A stretch of DNA of 64,000 bases from Kribbella solani (GTDB lineage Bacteria > Actinomycetota > Actinomycetes > Propionibacteriales > Kribbellaceae), in the NCBI RefSeq assembly GCF_014205295.1, contig NZ_JACHNF010000001.1, positions 186,001 through 250,000 on the forward strand. Direction: 5' to 3'. Position 1 is the stretch's first letter, and each line of letters begins with the position of its first letter. The notes beneath the pieces are model-generated. The model had not been told where the DNA came from. It saw only the letters and a program-made list of their open reading frames with translations, and did not search any database. The position numbers were made by a program, and so were the translations under genes. Below, piece after piece: positions 17,262-25,201 of this stretch.

Positions 17262-18545
17262 ATGCGCATCTCGAGAGGACTGGGTCTTGCCGTTGCTGCC
17301 GGGTTACTGGCGACGGTCGCGGCCTGTGGCGGCGGCTCCAGCAGCGGCGGTGGTGGTGACAAGGTCGAGCTGACCCTGCTCAGCCACTACAGCGACGGGC
17401 CGTCCAAGGAAGGCCTGGACAAGATGATCCAGGAGTGGAACAAGGACAACCCGAAGATCCAGGTGAAGGCACAGGTGGTCAAGTTCGACGACCTGCTCAC
17501 CACGATGACCGTCCGGCAGACCGGCGGCCGGGGCGCGGACATCGTCAGCGCGTACGGGCTGTGGGGCGGCCAGCTGATGAAGGCGAACGTGGTCGCGAAG
17601 GTACCCGACGACATCGCCAAGAAGATCAAGGCCGAGTACAGCCCGGCCGCGCTCGGCGCGGTCACCACCGGCGACACCCTGCTCGGGTACCCGACCGAGC
17701 TGAACACGTACGTGTTGTTCTACAACAAGAAGATCCTCGCCGCGGCCGGTATCACCAAGCCGCCGACCACCTGGGCCGAGCTCGCCGACGCCGCCAAGAA
17801 GACGGTCAAGCGTGATGCCAAGGGCAACATCCAGGTCGAGGGCCTGAGCCTGATCCAGGACGGCGACAACAAGTCCGTACACCCGTTCCTGTCGCTGCTG
17901 AACTCGGCCGGCGGCAAGTTCCTCGGTCCGGACGGGTCGCCGCAGTTCGACAACGACCAGGGCAAGGCGGCGCTCAAGTTCGAGGCCGACCTGGCGGCGG
18001 CGAAGGCGACCAACCCGTCGATCTCGCCGACCAAGCAGTTCCGCAGCGGCGGCGTCGCGATGGCGATCCAGGCCGGCTGGTGGATCGGCAGCCTGAAGAC
18101 CCAGATGAAGGACAAGTACGGCACCGATGTCGGCGTGGCCGCGATCCCCGGCCCGACCCCGGGCAGCAAGGGCTCGCTGGCGTACGGCTTCTTCATGGGC
18201 GTGAACGAGCGCAGCAAGCACGCCGCCGAGGCGTGGAAGTTCCTCACCTGGATGAACGAGCACAAGGCCTCCAGCGGCAACGTCACGGAGACCGGCAAGT
18301 GGCTCGCCGACCAGGGCCTGATCCCGCCGCGGACCGCGGACCAGGAGGAGTACAAGAAGTCGCTGGCCGACCCGAACATGGCGCCGATCTACGAGGCCGC
18401 CACGTACGCGATGGCCGAGCCGAACCAGCCCGGCGCGTACGAGGCGAAGACGGCACTGCACAACGCGATCATGGGCGTACTGACCAACGGTGCCAGCCCC
18501 GATGACGCGCTGGCGCAGGCGGCGAAGGCGGTCAAGCCGCAATGA
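17262..18545 (+). CDS. Sugar ABC transporter substrate-binding lipoprotein
   Basis: 427 residues. A lipoprotein signal ends in VAAC, with the lipidated Cys at residue 22, followed by a Gly/Ser linker. The rest is a SBP_bac_1-type binding protein (VELTLLSHYSDGPSKEG, LLGYPTELNTYVLFYNKK, MAIQAGWWIGS). In this operon the ligand is likely an amino sugar, muropeptide or disaccharide. It is followed by two permeases with 4-base overlaps. Confidence 0.92.
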   Translation: MRISRGLGLAVAAGLLATVAACGGGSSSGGGGDKVELTLLSHYSDGPSKEGLDKMIQEWNKDNPKIQVKAQVVKFDDLLTTMTVRQTGGRGADIVSAYGLWGGQLMKANVVAKVPDDIAKKIKAEYSPAALGAVTTGDTLLGYPTELNTYVLFYNKKILAAAGITKPPTTWAELADAAKKTVKRDAKGNIQVEGLSLIQDGDNKSVHPFLSLLNSAGGKFLGPDGSPQFDNDQGKAALKFEADLAAAKATNPSISPTKQFRSGGVAMAIQAGWWIGSLKTQMKDKYGTDVGVAAIPGPTPGSKGSLAYGFFMGVNERSKHAAEAWKFLTWMNEHKASSGNVTETGKWLADQGLIPPRTADQEEYKKSLADPNMAPIYEAATYAMAEPNQPGAYEAKTALHNAIMGVLTNGASPDDALAQAAKAVKPQ

Positions 18546-19489
18546 CGACCGCGGTCAGCAAGGCCGGCGCCGGCCACACCGTGGCGGCGCCGGTCTCGCG
18601 GCCCGGCAAGCTGCACCGGGAAGGGCGCGCGGCGTACCTGTTCCTGTCGCCGGCGCTGCTCTTCTTCTGCATCTTCCTGATCCTGCCGTTCATGTTCGCG
18701 ATCGTGCTCGCGTTCTCGAACTGGGGCGGCTTCGACCTGGGCACGATGAAGTGGTCCGGGATCGCGAACTTCAAGGAAGTGCTCAGCTTCGACGGCACCT
18801 TCGTGAAGCCGATCCTGGTGAACACGCTGCTGTTCGCGTTCGGCGCGGTGTTCATGGCCACCTTCGGTTCCGTACTGGTTGCCTACTGCATCGACCGGCT
18901 GTCCTTCCAGGGCTTCTGGCGGGTGCTGTACTTCCTGCCGGTGGTCGCCACGGTGGTTGCCATCGGCAACGTCTGGAAGATGATGTACCAGCCGGCCGGG
19001 CTGATCAACGCGGTGCTGAACAAGCTCGGCGTGAACAGCGTCGGCTTCCTGTCCGACGCGTCGTACGCGCTGCCGTCGGTGACCGTCGTCCACGCCTGGG
19101 CGTCGATCGGCGGCGCGGTACTGATCCTGACCGCCGGCCTGAAGGCGATCCCGGACATGTACTACGAGGCGGCCGAGATGGACGGTGCCAACTCGTGGCA
19201 CATGTTCTGGTCGATCACGCTGCCGTTGCTGCGGCCGGCGCTGCTGTTCGTACTGATCACGCAGTTCATCGGCGGGTTGCAGTCGTTCGCGCTGATCATC
19301 GTGATGACCGGTGACGGCGGACCGGTGAACGCCACCAACGTGGCCGCGTTCGAGATGTACCAGCGCGCGTTCAAGTACGGCGCGTGGGGTACGGCGAGCG
19401 CGATGGCGATGGTGCTGTTCGTGATCATCCTGGCGATCACGCTGCTGCAGCTGTGGGTGGCCCGGCGGCGTGGAGAGGAGACGTCGTGA
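18542..19489 (+). CDS. Sugar ABC transporter permease (MalF type)
   Basis: 315 residues with six predicted spans (YLFLSPALLFFCIFLILPFM at the start, IILAITLLQLWVARRR at the end). The ATPase-contact EAA loop is YYEAAEMDGANSWHMFWSIT. The start ATG at 18542 overlaps the binding-protein stop. It pairs with the permease that follows. No ATPase gene accompanies them, so a shared MsiK-like ATPase encoded elsewhere is expected, as is usual for actinobacterial sugar importers. Confidence 0.92.
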   Translation: MTTAVSKAGAGHTVAAPVSRPGKLHREGRAAYLFLSPALLFFCIFLILPFMFAIVLAFSNWGGFDLGTMKWSGIANFKEVLSFDGTFVKPILVNTLLFAFGAVFMATFGSVLVAYCIDRLSFQGFWRVLYFLPVVATVVAIGNVWKMMYQPAGLINAVLNKLGVNSVGFLSDASYALPSVTVVHAWASIGGAVLILTAGLKAIPDMYYEAAEMDGANSWHMFWSITLPLLRPALLFVLITQFIGGLQSFALIIVMTGDGGPVNATNVAAFEMYQRAFKYGAWGTASAMAMVLFVIILAITLLQLWVARRRGEETS

Positions 19490-20364
19490 AACGGCGGCGC
19501 GGCAAGTTCCCGTGGTTCGCGTACCTGGTGGTGATCCTCGGCGCGGTGGCGATGGTGATGCCGTTCCTGGACATGGTGATGAGCTCGTTCAAGGGCGCGG
19601 GCGAGTACGGCGTGATCCCGTACAAACTGCTGCCCGAGTCGTTCAACCTGGACAACTACAAGGAGGCGTTCTCCCAGCTGGAGCTGCCCCGGTTGTTCAA
19701 GAACAGCGTGATCGTCACGGTCAGCGTCACCATTTCCGTACTGGTGACGTCGTCGATGGCCGGGTACGCGCTGGCGAAGCTGCGGTTCCGCGGCCGGGCA
19801 GTGATCTTCCGGTTCATCCTGGCGACGATGATGCTGCCGCCGTTCCTGCTGCTGATCCCGACCTTCCTGATCATGCTGAACTGGCCGCTCGCCGGCGGCA
19901 ACGACATCCTCGGCCGCGGCGGCGACGGCGGGCTGACCACCAGCCTGATCTCGCTGATCCTGCCGTTCACGGTGTCCGGCTTCGGGATCTTCCTGATGCG
20001 GCAGTTCATGGTGTCGCTGCCGGACGAGATGCTCGAGGCGGCCAAGATCGACGGCGCCAACCAGTGGCAGACCTGGCGGCTGATCGTGCTCCCGCAGACC
20101 AAACCGGTGGCGATCACGCTCGGGCTGATCACCTTCATCGGCACCTGGAACGAGTACATCTGGACGCTGCTGATCTCGTCCTCCGACCCCGACCTGCAGA
20201 CGCTGCCCGTCGGCATCCAGCTGCTGCAGAGCTTCCTCGACCCGGACCGGACGATGCCCATCGTGATGGCCGGCCTGGTGATCAGCACGCTGCCGGTGCT
20301 GGTCGTGTTCCTGATCTTCCAGAAGTACTACGTGCGCGGCGTCGTACTCAGTGGCCTGAAATGA
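19486..20364 (+). CDS. Sugar ABC transporter permease (MalG type)
   Basis: 292 residues with six predicted spans and the EAA loop MLEAAKIDGANQWQTWRLIV. The GTG at 19486 overlaps the previous stop (GTGA); the longer frame upstream is inside the first permease. It completes the importer channel. The PIG-L gene starts 10 bases after its stop, with a GAGGAG ribosome site overlapping the end. Confidence 0.92.
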   Translation: MKRRRGKFPWFAYLVVILGAVAMVMPFLDMVMSSFKGAGEYGVIPYKLLPESFNLDNYKEAFSQLELPRLFKNSVIVTVSVTISVLVTSSMAGYALAKLRFRGRAVIFRFILATMMLPPFLLLIPTFLIMLNWPLAGGNDILGRGGDGGLTTSLISLILPFTVSGFGIFLMRQFMVSLPDEMLEAAKIDGANQWQTWRLIVLPQTKPVAITLGLITFIGTWNEYIWTLLISSSDPDLQTLPVGIQLLQSFLDPDRTMPIVMAGLVISTLPVLVVFLIFQKYYVRGVVLSGLK

Positions 20365-20374
20365 GGAGTTACCT

Positions 20375-21121
20375 ATGAGCAACAGCGTGCTCGCCATCGG
20401 CGGACACATCGGCGACATGGACCTGACCGCCGGACCGACGCTCGCCAAGCTCGTGCTGGAGGGCGCGTCGGCGACGATCGTCGCGCTCACCCCCGGCGAG
20501 CGCGGTCACCCGCGGCTGTCGCCGGCCGAGTACAAGAAGCAGAAGATCTCCGAGGGCAGCGCGTTCGCGGAGGCGATCGGCGCCGACTTCCAGGTGCTCG
20601 ACAACAGCGACGGTTTCCTGCCCGACACCGACGACGTGGCGCTGCAGCTGGCCCGGATCATCCGCGAGAAGCAGCCGGACACGATCATCACGCACTGGAA
20701 GCACTCGATTCACCGCGACCACGAGCACACCGCCGTACTCGCCGAACGGGCCCGCTTCCTGGCCGGCCTCCCGGTCGTACCCGAGGACGACTTCGCGGCG
20801 ATCTCGCCGTACCCCGAGCTGGCCGCGAAGCTCGCCGAACTCCCGCGGCACGGCGTCCGCTCCTTCCTGCACGCCGAGAACTGGGAGGACATGGAAGGCT
20901 TCACCCCCTCCCTGTACGTCCCCATCCCCGAGGAGGCCTTCTACCGCTGGGTCTCCGCCATCCGCCACCAGGCCTTCGCCCGCGGCGAAACCTACGGCTT
21001 CCGCTACATCGACTACTACACCGCCCTGATGACCACCCGAGGCTGCCTCGCCTCGTACCCCCGAGCCTGCGCCTTCCAAACCAACCAATCCCCCGAGGTC
21101 ACCAAACTCGCCGGCCCGTAA
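20375..21121 (+). CDS. PIG-L/LmbE family deacetylase with altered active-site motif
   Basis: 248 residues. PIG-L enzymes are zinc N-deacetylases of GlcNAc-type sugars. The usual AHPDD motif appears as GGHIGDMD, residues 9-16. The zinc His (11) and the second Asp (14) remain, but the position of the first Asp, the general base in MshB, is Gly 13. The C-terminal zinc site IHRDHEHT is intact. Its place as last gene of the namZ/ABC operon suggests an amino-sugar substrate. The start ATG follows GAGGAG at 20363-20368. Confidence 0.87.
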   Translation: MSNSVLAIGGHIGDMDLTAGPTLAKLVLEGASATIVALTPGERGHPRLSPAEYKKQKISEGSAFAEAIGADFQVLDNSDGFLPDTDDVALQLARIIREKQPDTIITHWKHSIHRDHEHTAVLAERARFLAGLPVVPEDDFAAISPYPELAAKLAELPRHGVRSFLHAENWEDMEGFTPSLYVPIPEEAFYRWVSAIRHQAFARGETYGFRYIDYYTALMTTRGCLASYPRACAFQTNQSPEVTKLAGP

Positions 21122-21131
21122 TCTGTCCGCC

Positions 21132-21566
21132 ATGCTCACCATTGGCCGGTTGGACGGTACTGATCGCGGTGCCTGGCAGGAATTGTTTGCCGGGTACAAC
21201 GAGTTTTACGGGCGCACGATGCCGGACGAGTTCTTCGCCCAGGCCTGGGAACGGTTCGGGCGGGACGAGGAAGTGCATGCGTTGGGGGCGCGGCTGGACG
21301 GACAGCTGGTCGGGATCGCGCATTTCCTGACGCATGCCAGTACGACCGCGCCGGACGCCTGTTACCTGCAGGACCTGTTCACGGCGCCGGAGGCCCGCGG
21401 GCAGGGGGTGGCGCGCGCCTTGCTCGAAGCCGTCACCGCCTGGGCACGGGAGCGTGAATGCGGCCGGGTGTACTGGTCCACCCACGAATCCAACACCACC
21501 GCCCGCCGCCTCTACGACCAGGTAGCCGAAAACCGCGGCTTCATCCTCTACGTGATCCCACTCTGA
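21132..21566 (+). CDS. GNAT family N-acetyltransferase
   Basis: 144 residues. The acetyl-CoA loop is EARGQGVARALL, with the C-terminal half WSTHESNTTARRLYDQVAE typical of small GNAT enzymes. It starts 10 bases after the PIG-L stop and may be a last member of that operon. Its stop codon lies inside the first unit of a tandem repeat. Confidence 0.88.
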   Translation: MLTIGRLDGTDRGAWQELFAGYNEFYGRTMPDEFFAQAWERFGRDEEVHALGARLDGQLVGIAHFLTHASTTAPDACYLQDLFTAPEARGQGVARALLEAVTAWARERECGRVYWSTHESNTTARRLYDQVAENRGFILYVIPL

Positions 21567-21633
21567 AGAGCAGACACATCTGAAGAGCAGGGCACACCTG
21601 AAGCGCAGGGCACATCTGAAGAGCAGGGCAGCG
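21563..21633. repeat. Four tandem copies of an 18-base unit
   Basis: Units begin CTGAAGAGCAGGGCACAT with one to three changes: 21563-21579 (17 bases), 21580-21597, 21598-21615 and 21616-21633. The array starts within the stop codon of the GNAT gene. It is the left edge of a 3.6-kb region rich in repeats and gene remnants. Confidence 0.85.
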
Positions 21634-21991
21634 AACCGGCTTCGTCGGCGGCCACTCGGTGAGCCCGCCGAAACCACGCCCGAGCACCTCCGGCAGCCGG
21701 ACGATCCGCGACGATGGACACCGCCGGGCAGGACGTCCGCGCGCGATCGTCGAGAAGACGGTCGCGGCCGGGCAGTACCGCGATCTCGCCCCAGGTGAAA
21801 ACCTTGAGATACCGGCCAGCCGGCGCAACTCGGGCCGGACACCCGCGTCGGCCGCGGCGGCTCTCAGCAGATGCTGCTGCCACGGGTGCGATCCCGGAGC
21901 GGGATGCAGGTCAGGCCGACGCGGGGGTACAGGCAGCGCCTTCTTGATCCGCCGGGCCCTGGATGTCATCTCACACCGGCCTCGGCTGGGC
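21634..21991. other. Spacer with possible gene remnant
   Basis: No intact gene is supported here. Reverse-strand frames hold protein-like pieces (for example FTWGEIAVLPGRDRLLDD and ADRPAAGGARAWFRRAH) that are not in one frame, so a decayed gene is possible. No family is recognisable. Confidence 0.4.
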
Positions 21992-22330
21992 GCTTCGGTG
22001 GCTCAGATGGTTGCGAAGGATGGCGGGCCGGTTGCGGGCTCGGTGGGCGTGCGGTGACCCCAGACAGCGAACCGGACCGCCGCGGTGGAAGCGGACCGCC
22101 GCGGTGAGGGTCGCTTCGTCGACCTTCCAGCAACTGGTTCGCGGGACGGCCCGGTCCAGGTAGCCCCGCGGGCCAGGCGCCGGGGTGTGGCGGGGACGGG
22201 CAGGTCCAGGTGGCCCGACGGGTCAGGCGCCGAGGGCGTCGCCGGGAGGAGCGGGTCGAGGTGGCCCGGCGGGGTGAAGTGCCGGAGGCGTGGCGGGGAC
22301 GGGCGGGTCCAGGTCGCCCGACGGGTCAGG
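21992..22330 (-). pseudogene. Duplicated, frame-broken 3' end of the DUF222-HNH gene
   Basis: This stretch repeats the 3' end of the adjacent gene at an offset of about 377 bases. Both copies share GCTTCGGTGGCTCAGATGGT (21992 and 22369) and continue similar through the Pro-rich repeat coding. The left copy carries an extra internal duplication of about 19 bases around 22074-22105 that shifts the reading frame, so the conserved ending VRFAVWGHRT is lost. It is read as the remnant of a tandem duplication or unequal recombination. Confidence 0.75.
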
Positions 22331-22379
22331 CGCCCAGGGGTACAGGCAGCTCGGTCTTGATCCTCCGGGCTTCGGTGGC

Positions 22380-24260
22380 TCAGATGGTTGCGAAGGACGG
22401 CGGTCCGGTTGCGGGCTCAGTGCGCGTGCGGTGACCCCAGACAGCGAACCGGACCGCCGCGGTGAGGGTCGCTTCGTCCGCCTTCCAGCGGCTGGCTCGC
22501 GGGACGGGCGGGACCAGGTGGCTCCACGGGTCAGGCGCCGAGGGCGTGGCCGGGACAGACGGGTCTAGGTGGCCCGACGGGTCGGGCGACGGGGGTGTGG
22601 TCGGGACGGGTGGGTCCGGGTGGCTCCACGGGTCAGGTGCCGGGGGTGTGGCGGGGATGCCTTCGGGATGGTGGGTTCTTACGCCGGCCTGGTTGAGCGC
22701 ATGCTGATCAGGGCGGGCAGGGGTGGTGCCTGAAAGCACGGGTGTGGGCACCTTGTCGCGCTCGGTTGGGCGCCGGCGGGGACGGCCCCCCTCGGCCTCT
22801 GGGGACGTGATCCGCCGGTTGCCGCGCAGCTGGTCCGCGCCCGGTGGTGTGGTCCAGCTGGGGCGGTTGACCGGGCGCCGGCGGGGACGCCCCGGGCCTG
22901 GTGGAGTGGCCCAGTTGGGGCGGGTGACGTTGGGTATGCCGTTGGTGATGGTCACGTGCCAGCGGCCGGCGTGGAGGTCTACGTGGTGGCGGCGGCAGAG
23001 CAACGCGAGGTTGTCGACCGTCGTCGCGCCACCGTCGAGCCAGGAGATCAGGTGATGGGCGTCGCACCTGAGTGGAGGAGCCGCGCAGACGACGCAGCCA
23101 CGGTCGCGGGCGTTCAGGGCGCGGCGGATGGATTTGGTGACGAGACGTTCACGGCGGCCGACATCCAGCGGCTCTGAGTTGGAGCCCAGGACCAGTGGGA
23201 TGACGTTCGCATCGCAGGCCAGGCGGCGGATGGTGGTCGCGGACAGTTCGTCGCCGTAGGCCGTCTGACCAGTGGCGTTCGCGGTGGCTGACCTGAGGTC
23301 GTCCAGGTCGATCGTCACGGTGATGTTCGCCTTGGCCCCGTACCCCGGCACTGGTGCACCAGGCGTACGTATGCCGGTGTCCTTGGCGCCCCAGGCGTTG
23401 GTGGTCGTGTCCCGGCCGTTGGCGTTGGTGTGCCAGGTTTTGGCGGTCGTGTCCCGGGCGTTGGCGTTGGTGTCCCAGGTGTTGGCGGCGACGGTCAGGG
23501 CGGTGCTGAGGGCGTCGGCCTGGCGCTTGTCGCGGGCGCGGGGATCGAGCTCGCCGTCGGCGGTCTTGTGCGGGCGGGCACCGGCGTGGATGACCGCACG
23601 CAGGAGTTCGGCGTTCTCGTTGGCGAGGTACCCCTTGAACTTGACGCCGTTATCGGCAGTCGTGAGGGTCAGGGACTCGCGGTCGTAGGCCCGCTGTTCC
23701 TCGGGCTCGGGCCCGTCGGAGTCGAGGAGGTTGCAGAGCTGTTTCGCCGCGGCGCGGAGCTCACCCGGAGCAAGATGGGCGGCGAGCAACACCAGCTGGT
23801 TCTCGGCGACATCGAGGTCTTCCACCGGGACCCGGGTCCGAACTCGTTCGAGCTCGGAGACGATCGCAGCCGCGTGGGCGGTCTGCATCGCCCGGAACGT
23901 GCCATCGGAGTCGCCGTCCTGGGAGCTGCCGCCTTCGATCCCGTCGGAGTCGCTGGCTTGGGTGCTGCCGACCTTGATCCCGTCGGCGAGGGCGGCGTCT
24001 ACGGCCGCGTACCTCGGCAATGCCCGCGCCAGCCGGACGTCTCGCCAGACCTCTGACCGGTCTCGGCGGTGCCGGAAGGCGAGCAGATCGACGGTGTCGC
24101 GCGCGCCGAGCTCCTGGGCGTAGCCCGTTTCCTCCATCCGCGCGACGACCTGCAAACGCAGCCCTTGCAGCCGGATGATCTCGGCGTCCAGCTCGTCGAG
24201 CACGGGCAGGAGCTCATGGTTGCCCAACGCAACAACCGAGCGCCCACCGAGAACATCCAT
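22380..24260 (-). CDS. DUF222 / HNH endonuclease (13E12 repeat family)
   Basis: 626 residues. An N-terminal DUF222 region (LDELDAEIIRLQGLRLQ, then WRDVRLARALPRYAAVDAAL) is followed by an HNH nuclease near residues 395-450: CVVCAAPPLRCDAHHLISW, then NLALLCRRHHVDLHAG. These proteins are multicopy in mycobacteria and relatives (13E12 family) and are associated with genome rearrangement; their role is not settled. Two low-complexity segments stand out: repeats of the type NTWDTNANARDTT in the middle and a Pro-rich tail of about 17-residue repeats. The start ATG at 24260 follows an AT-rich upstream region. A broken copy of its 3' end lies downstream. Confidence 0.88.
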   Translation of the reverse strand: MDVLGGRSVVALGNHELLPVLDELDAEIIRLQGLRLQVVARMEETGYAQELGARDTVDLLAFRHRRDRSEVWRDVRLARALPRYAAVDAALADGIKVGSTQASDSDGIEGGSSQDGDSDGTFRAMQTAHAAAIVSELERVRTRVPVEDLDVAENQLVLLAAHLAPGELRAAAKQLCNLLDSDGPEPEEQRAYDRESLTLTTADNGVKFKGYLANENAELLRAVIHAGARPHKTADGELDPRARDKRQADALSTALTVAANTWDTNANARDTTAKTWHTNANGRDTTTNAWGAKDTGIRTPGAPVPGYGAKANITVTIDLDDLRSATANATGQTAYGDELSATTIRRLACDANVIPLVLGSNSEPLDVGRRERLVTKSIRRALNARDRGCVVCAAPPLRCDAHHLISWLDGGATTVDNLALLCRRHHVDLHAGRWHVTITNGIPNVTRPNWATPPGPGRPRRRPVNRPSWTTPPGADQLRGNRRITSPEAEGGRPRRRPTERDKVPTPVLSGTTPARPDQHALNQAGVRTHHPEGIPATPPAPDPWSHPDPPVPTTPPSPDPSGHLDPSVPATPSAPDPWSHLVPPVPRASRWKADEATLTAAVRFAVWGHRTRTEPATGPPSFATI

Positions 24261-25201
24261 GCCGATAACTATACCCTCCGGCTCGGACAGTTCTTCGCGA
24301 AATCCCCTTATTTTTCAGGGCATTTCGACGACCTTCACCCCTGCCGACGTACCACTCTCGACCGACCGTCGCCGTCGAGACCAGCCACTCGTCCGATGTG
24401 CCGAACGAGCTCACCCGGGACGTAGCCGCGTGGCTTATCGACGCGACCGCTCCAGTGCGGGATATGAGCAGCGTGCTCGCGCTCCGGTGCGGGACGTGAG
24501 TAGCGTGCTCGCGCTCCCGGCGCGGGACGTGAGTTGCGGAGCTGTCTCCGGGCGTACGCCGCCTGATCGGCGTGCTCGCGCTCCGGTCCCGGGAGAGAGC
24601 CTGGAGCTCGGCGTATCCCACCAGCGGGTTCCAGTGAGCCCGCGAAGCCCTGACCAAGATGTGTACGTTGCCTTGGCTGTCAGCGATGCGGTCAGGGTGC
24701 CTGGTACGGCCTGCGCAGCGACAGCCGCACCGCCCGGTTGAACACGATCCACGTTTCTGCCGGTGGCGAGGAGGGGCCGTCGGCCGAGGCGATGCGACGA
24801 GCGCGCAAGGAGTTCGCATCGGATCTCGTCATCCACCTGGACGACGGACGACCACCACAACTGGTCGACGTTCCCCACACGAAGGCCCGCAACCGCGAGC
24901 AGGTTCATCCACCCGGTACGAGCTTGAGCCCGTCAGCGCAAGCCACACCCCGAGCCCGAGGCGCCAAGCGAGCCAACGCCCGCGCCACCCCCAGATAGCA
25001 GCCGGTCTAGCACCGGCCCAATCGTCGGCCTAGCGCCGACTCACCGGTCGACGCGATGGACGGGCGGTCGGTCCGGCGGATCGCATGTCCCTGAGGCGCT
25101 GAGTGGGCCAGCGTCCGCGTTGGCTCAAGTGTCGGTTTGGCTTGGGCGTGAGTGTCGGCTCAAGTGCGGGCTTGAGGGTTGGTCTGGGGTGGGTGGGGTT
25201 G
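24261..25201. other. Gene-free region with repeats and remnants
   Basis: About 940 bases without a convincing gene. The first 70 bases are AT-rich (around 24285-24320) and probably hold the promoter of the DUF222 gene. A tandem repeat follows at 24449-24541. Short protein-like stretches occur on both strands, such as QGNVHILVRASRAHWNPLVG (minus, near 24640) and GGEEGPSAEAMRRARKEFAS (plus, near 24760), but none has a full frame, ribosome site or recognisable family. Confidence 0.5.
24449..24541. repeat. Tandem 32-base repeat, three copies
   Basis: Units at 24449-24480, 24481-24512 and a shortened third at 24513-24541 share GTGCGGGACGTGAG and AGCGTGCTCGCGCTCC with few changes. A further partial echo is near 24569-24585. 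There is no spacer structure like a CRISPR: the copies are directly adjacent. Confidence 0.8.

Noticed and set aside
21541..21969. Minus-strand frame with repeated PALQMC-type motif
   Set aside because: The motif is the translation of the 18-base tandem repeat; it overlaps the GNAT gene antisense and has no coding signature.
24449..24541. Possible CRISPR array
   Set aside because: Units are directly adjacent with no unique spacers and no cas genes are in the window.
24435..24908. Minus-strand frame of 157 codons
   Set aside because: Most of its second half is translated tandem repeat DNA, and no start signal or recognisable domain is present.
24738..24998. Small plus-strand frame of 86 codons with a protein-like first half
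   Set aside because: TTG start without a ribosome site, low-complexity second half, no family match by eye, and it lies in a repeat-rich region with similar fragments on the other strand.
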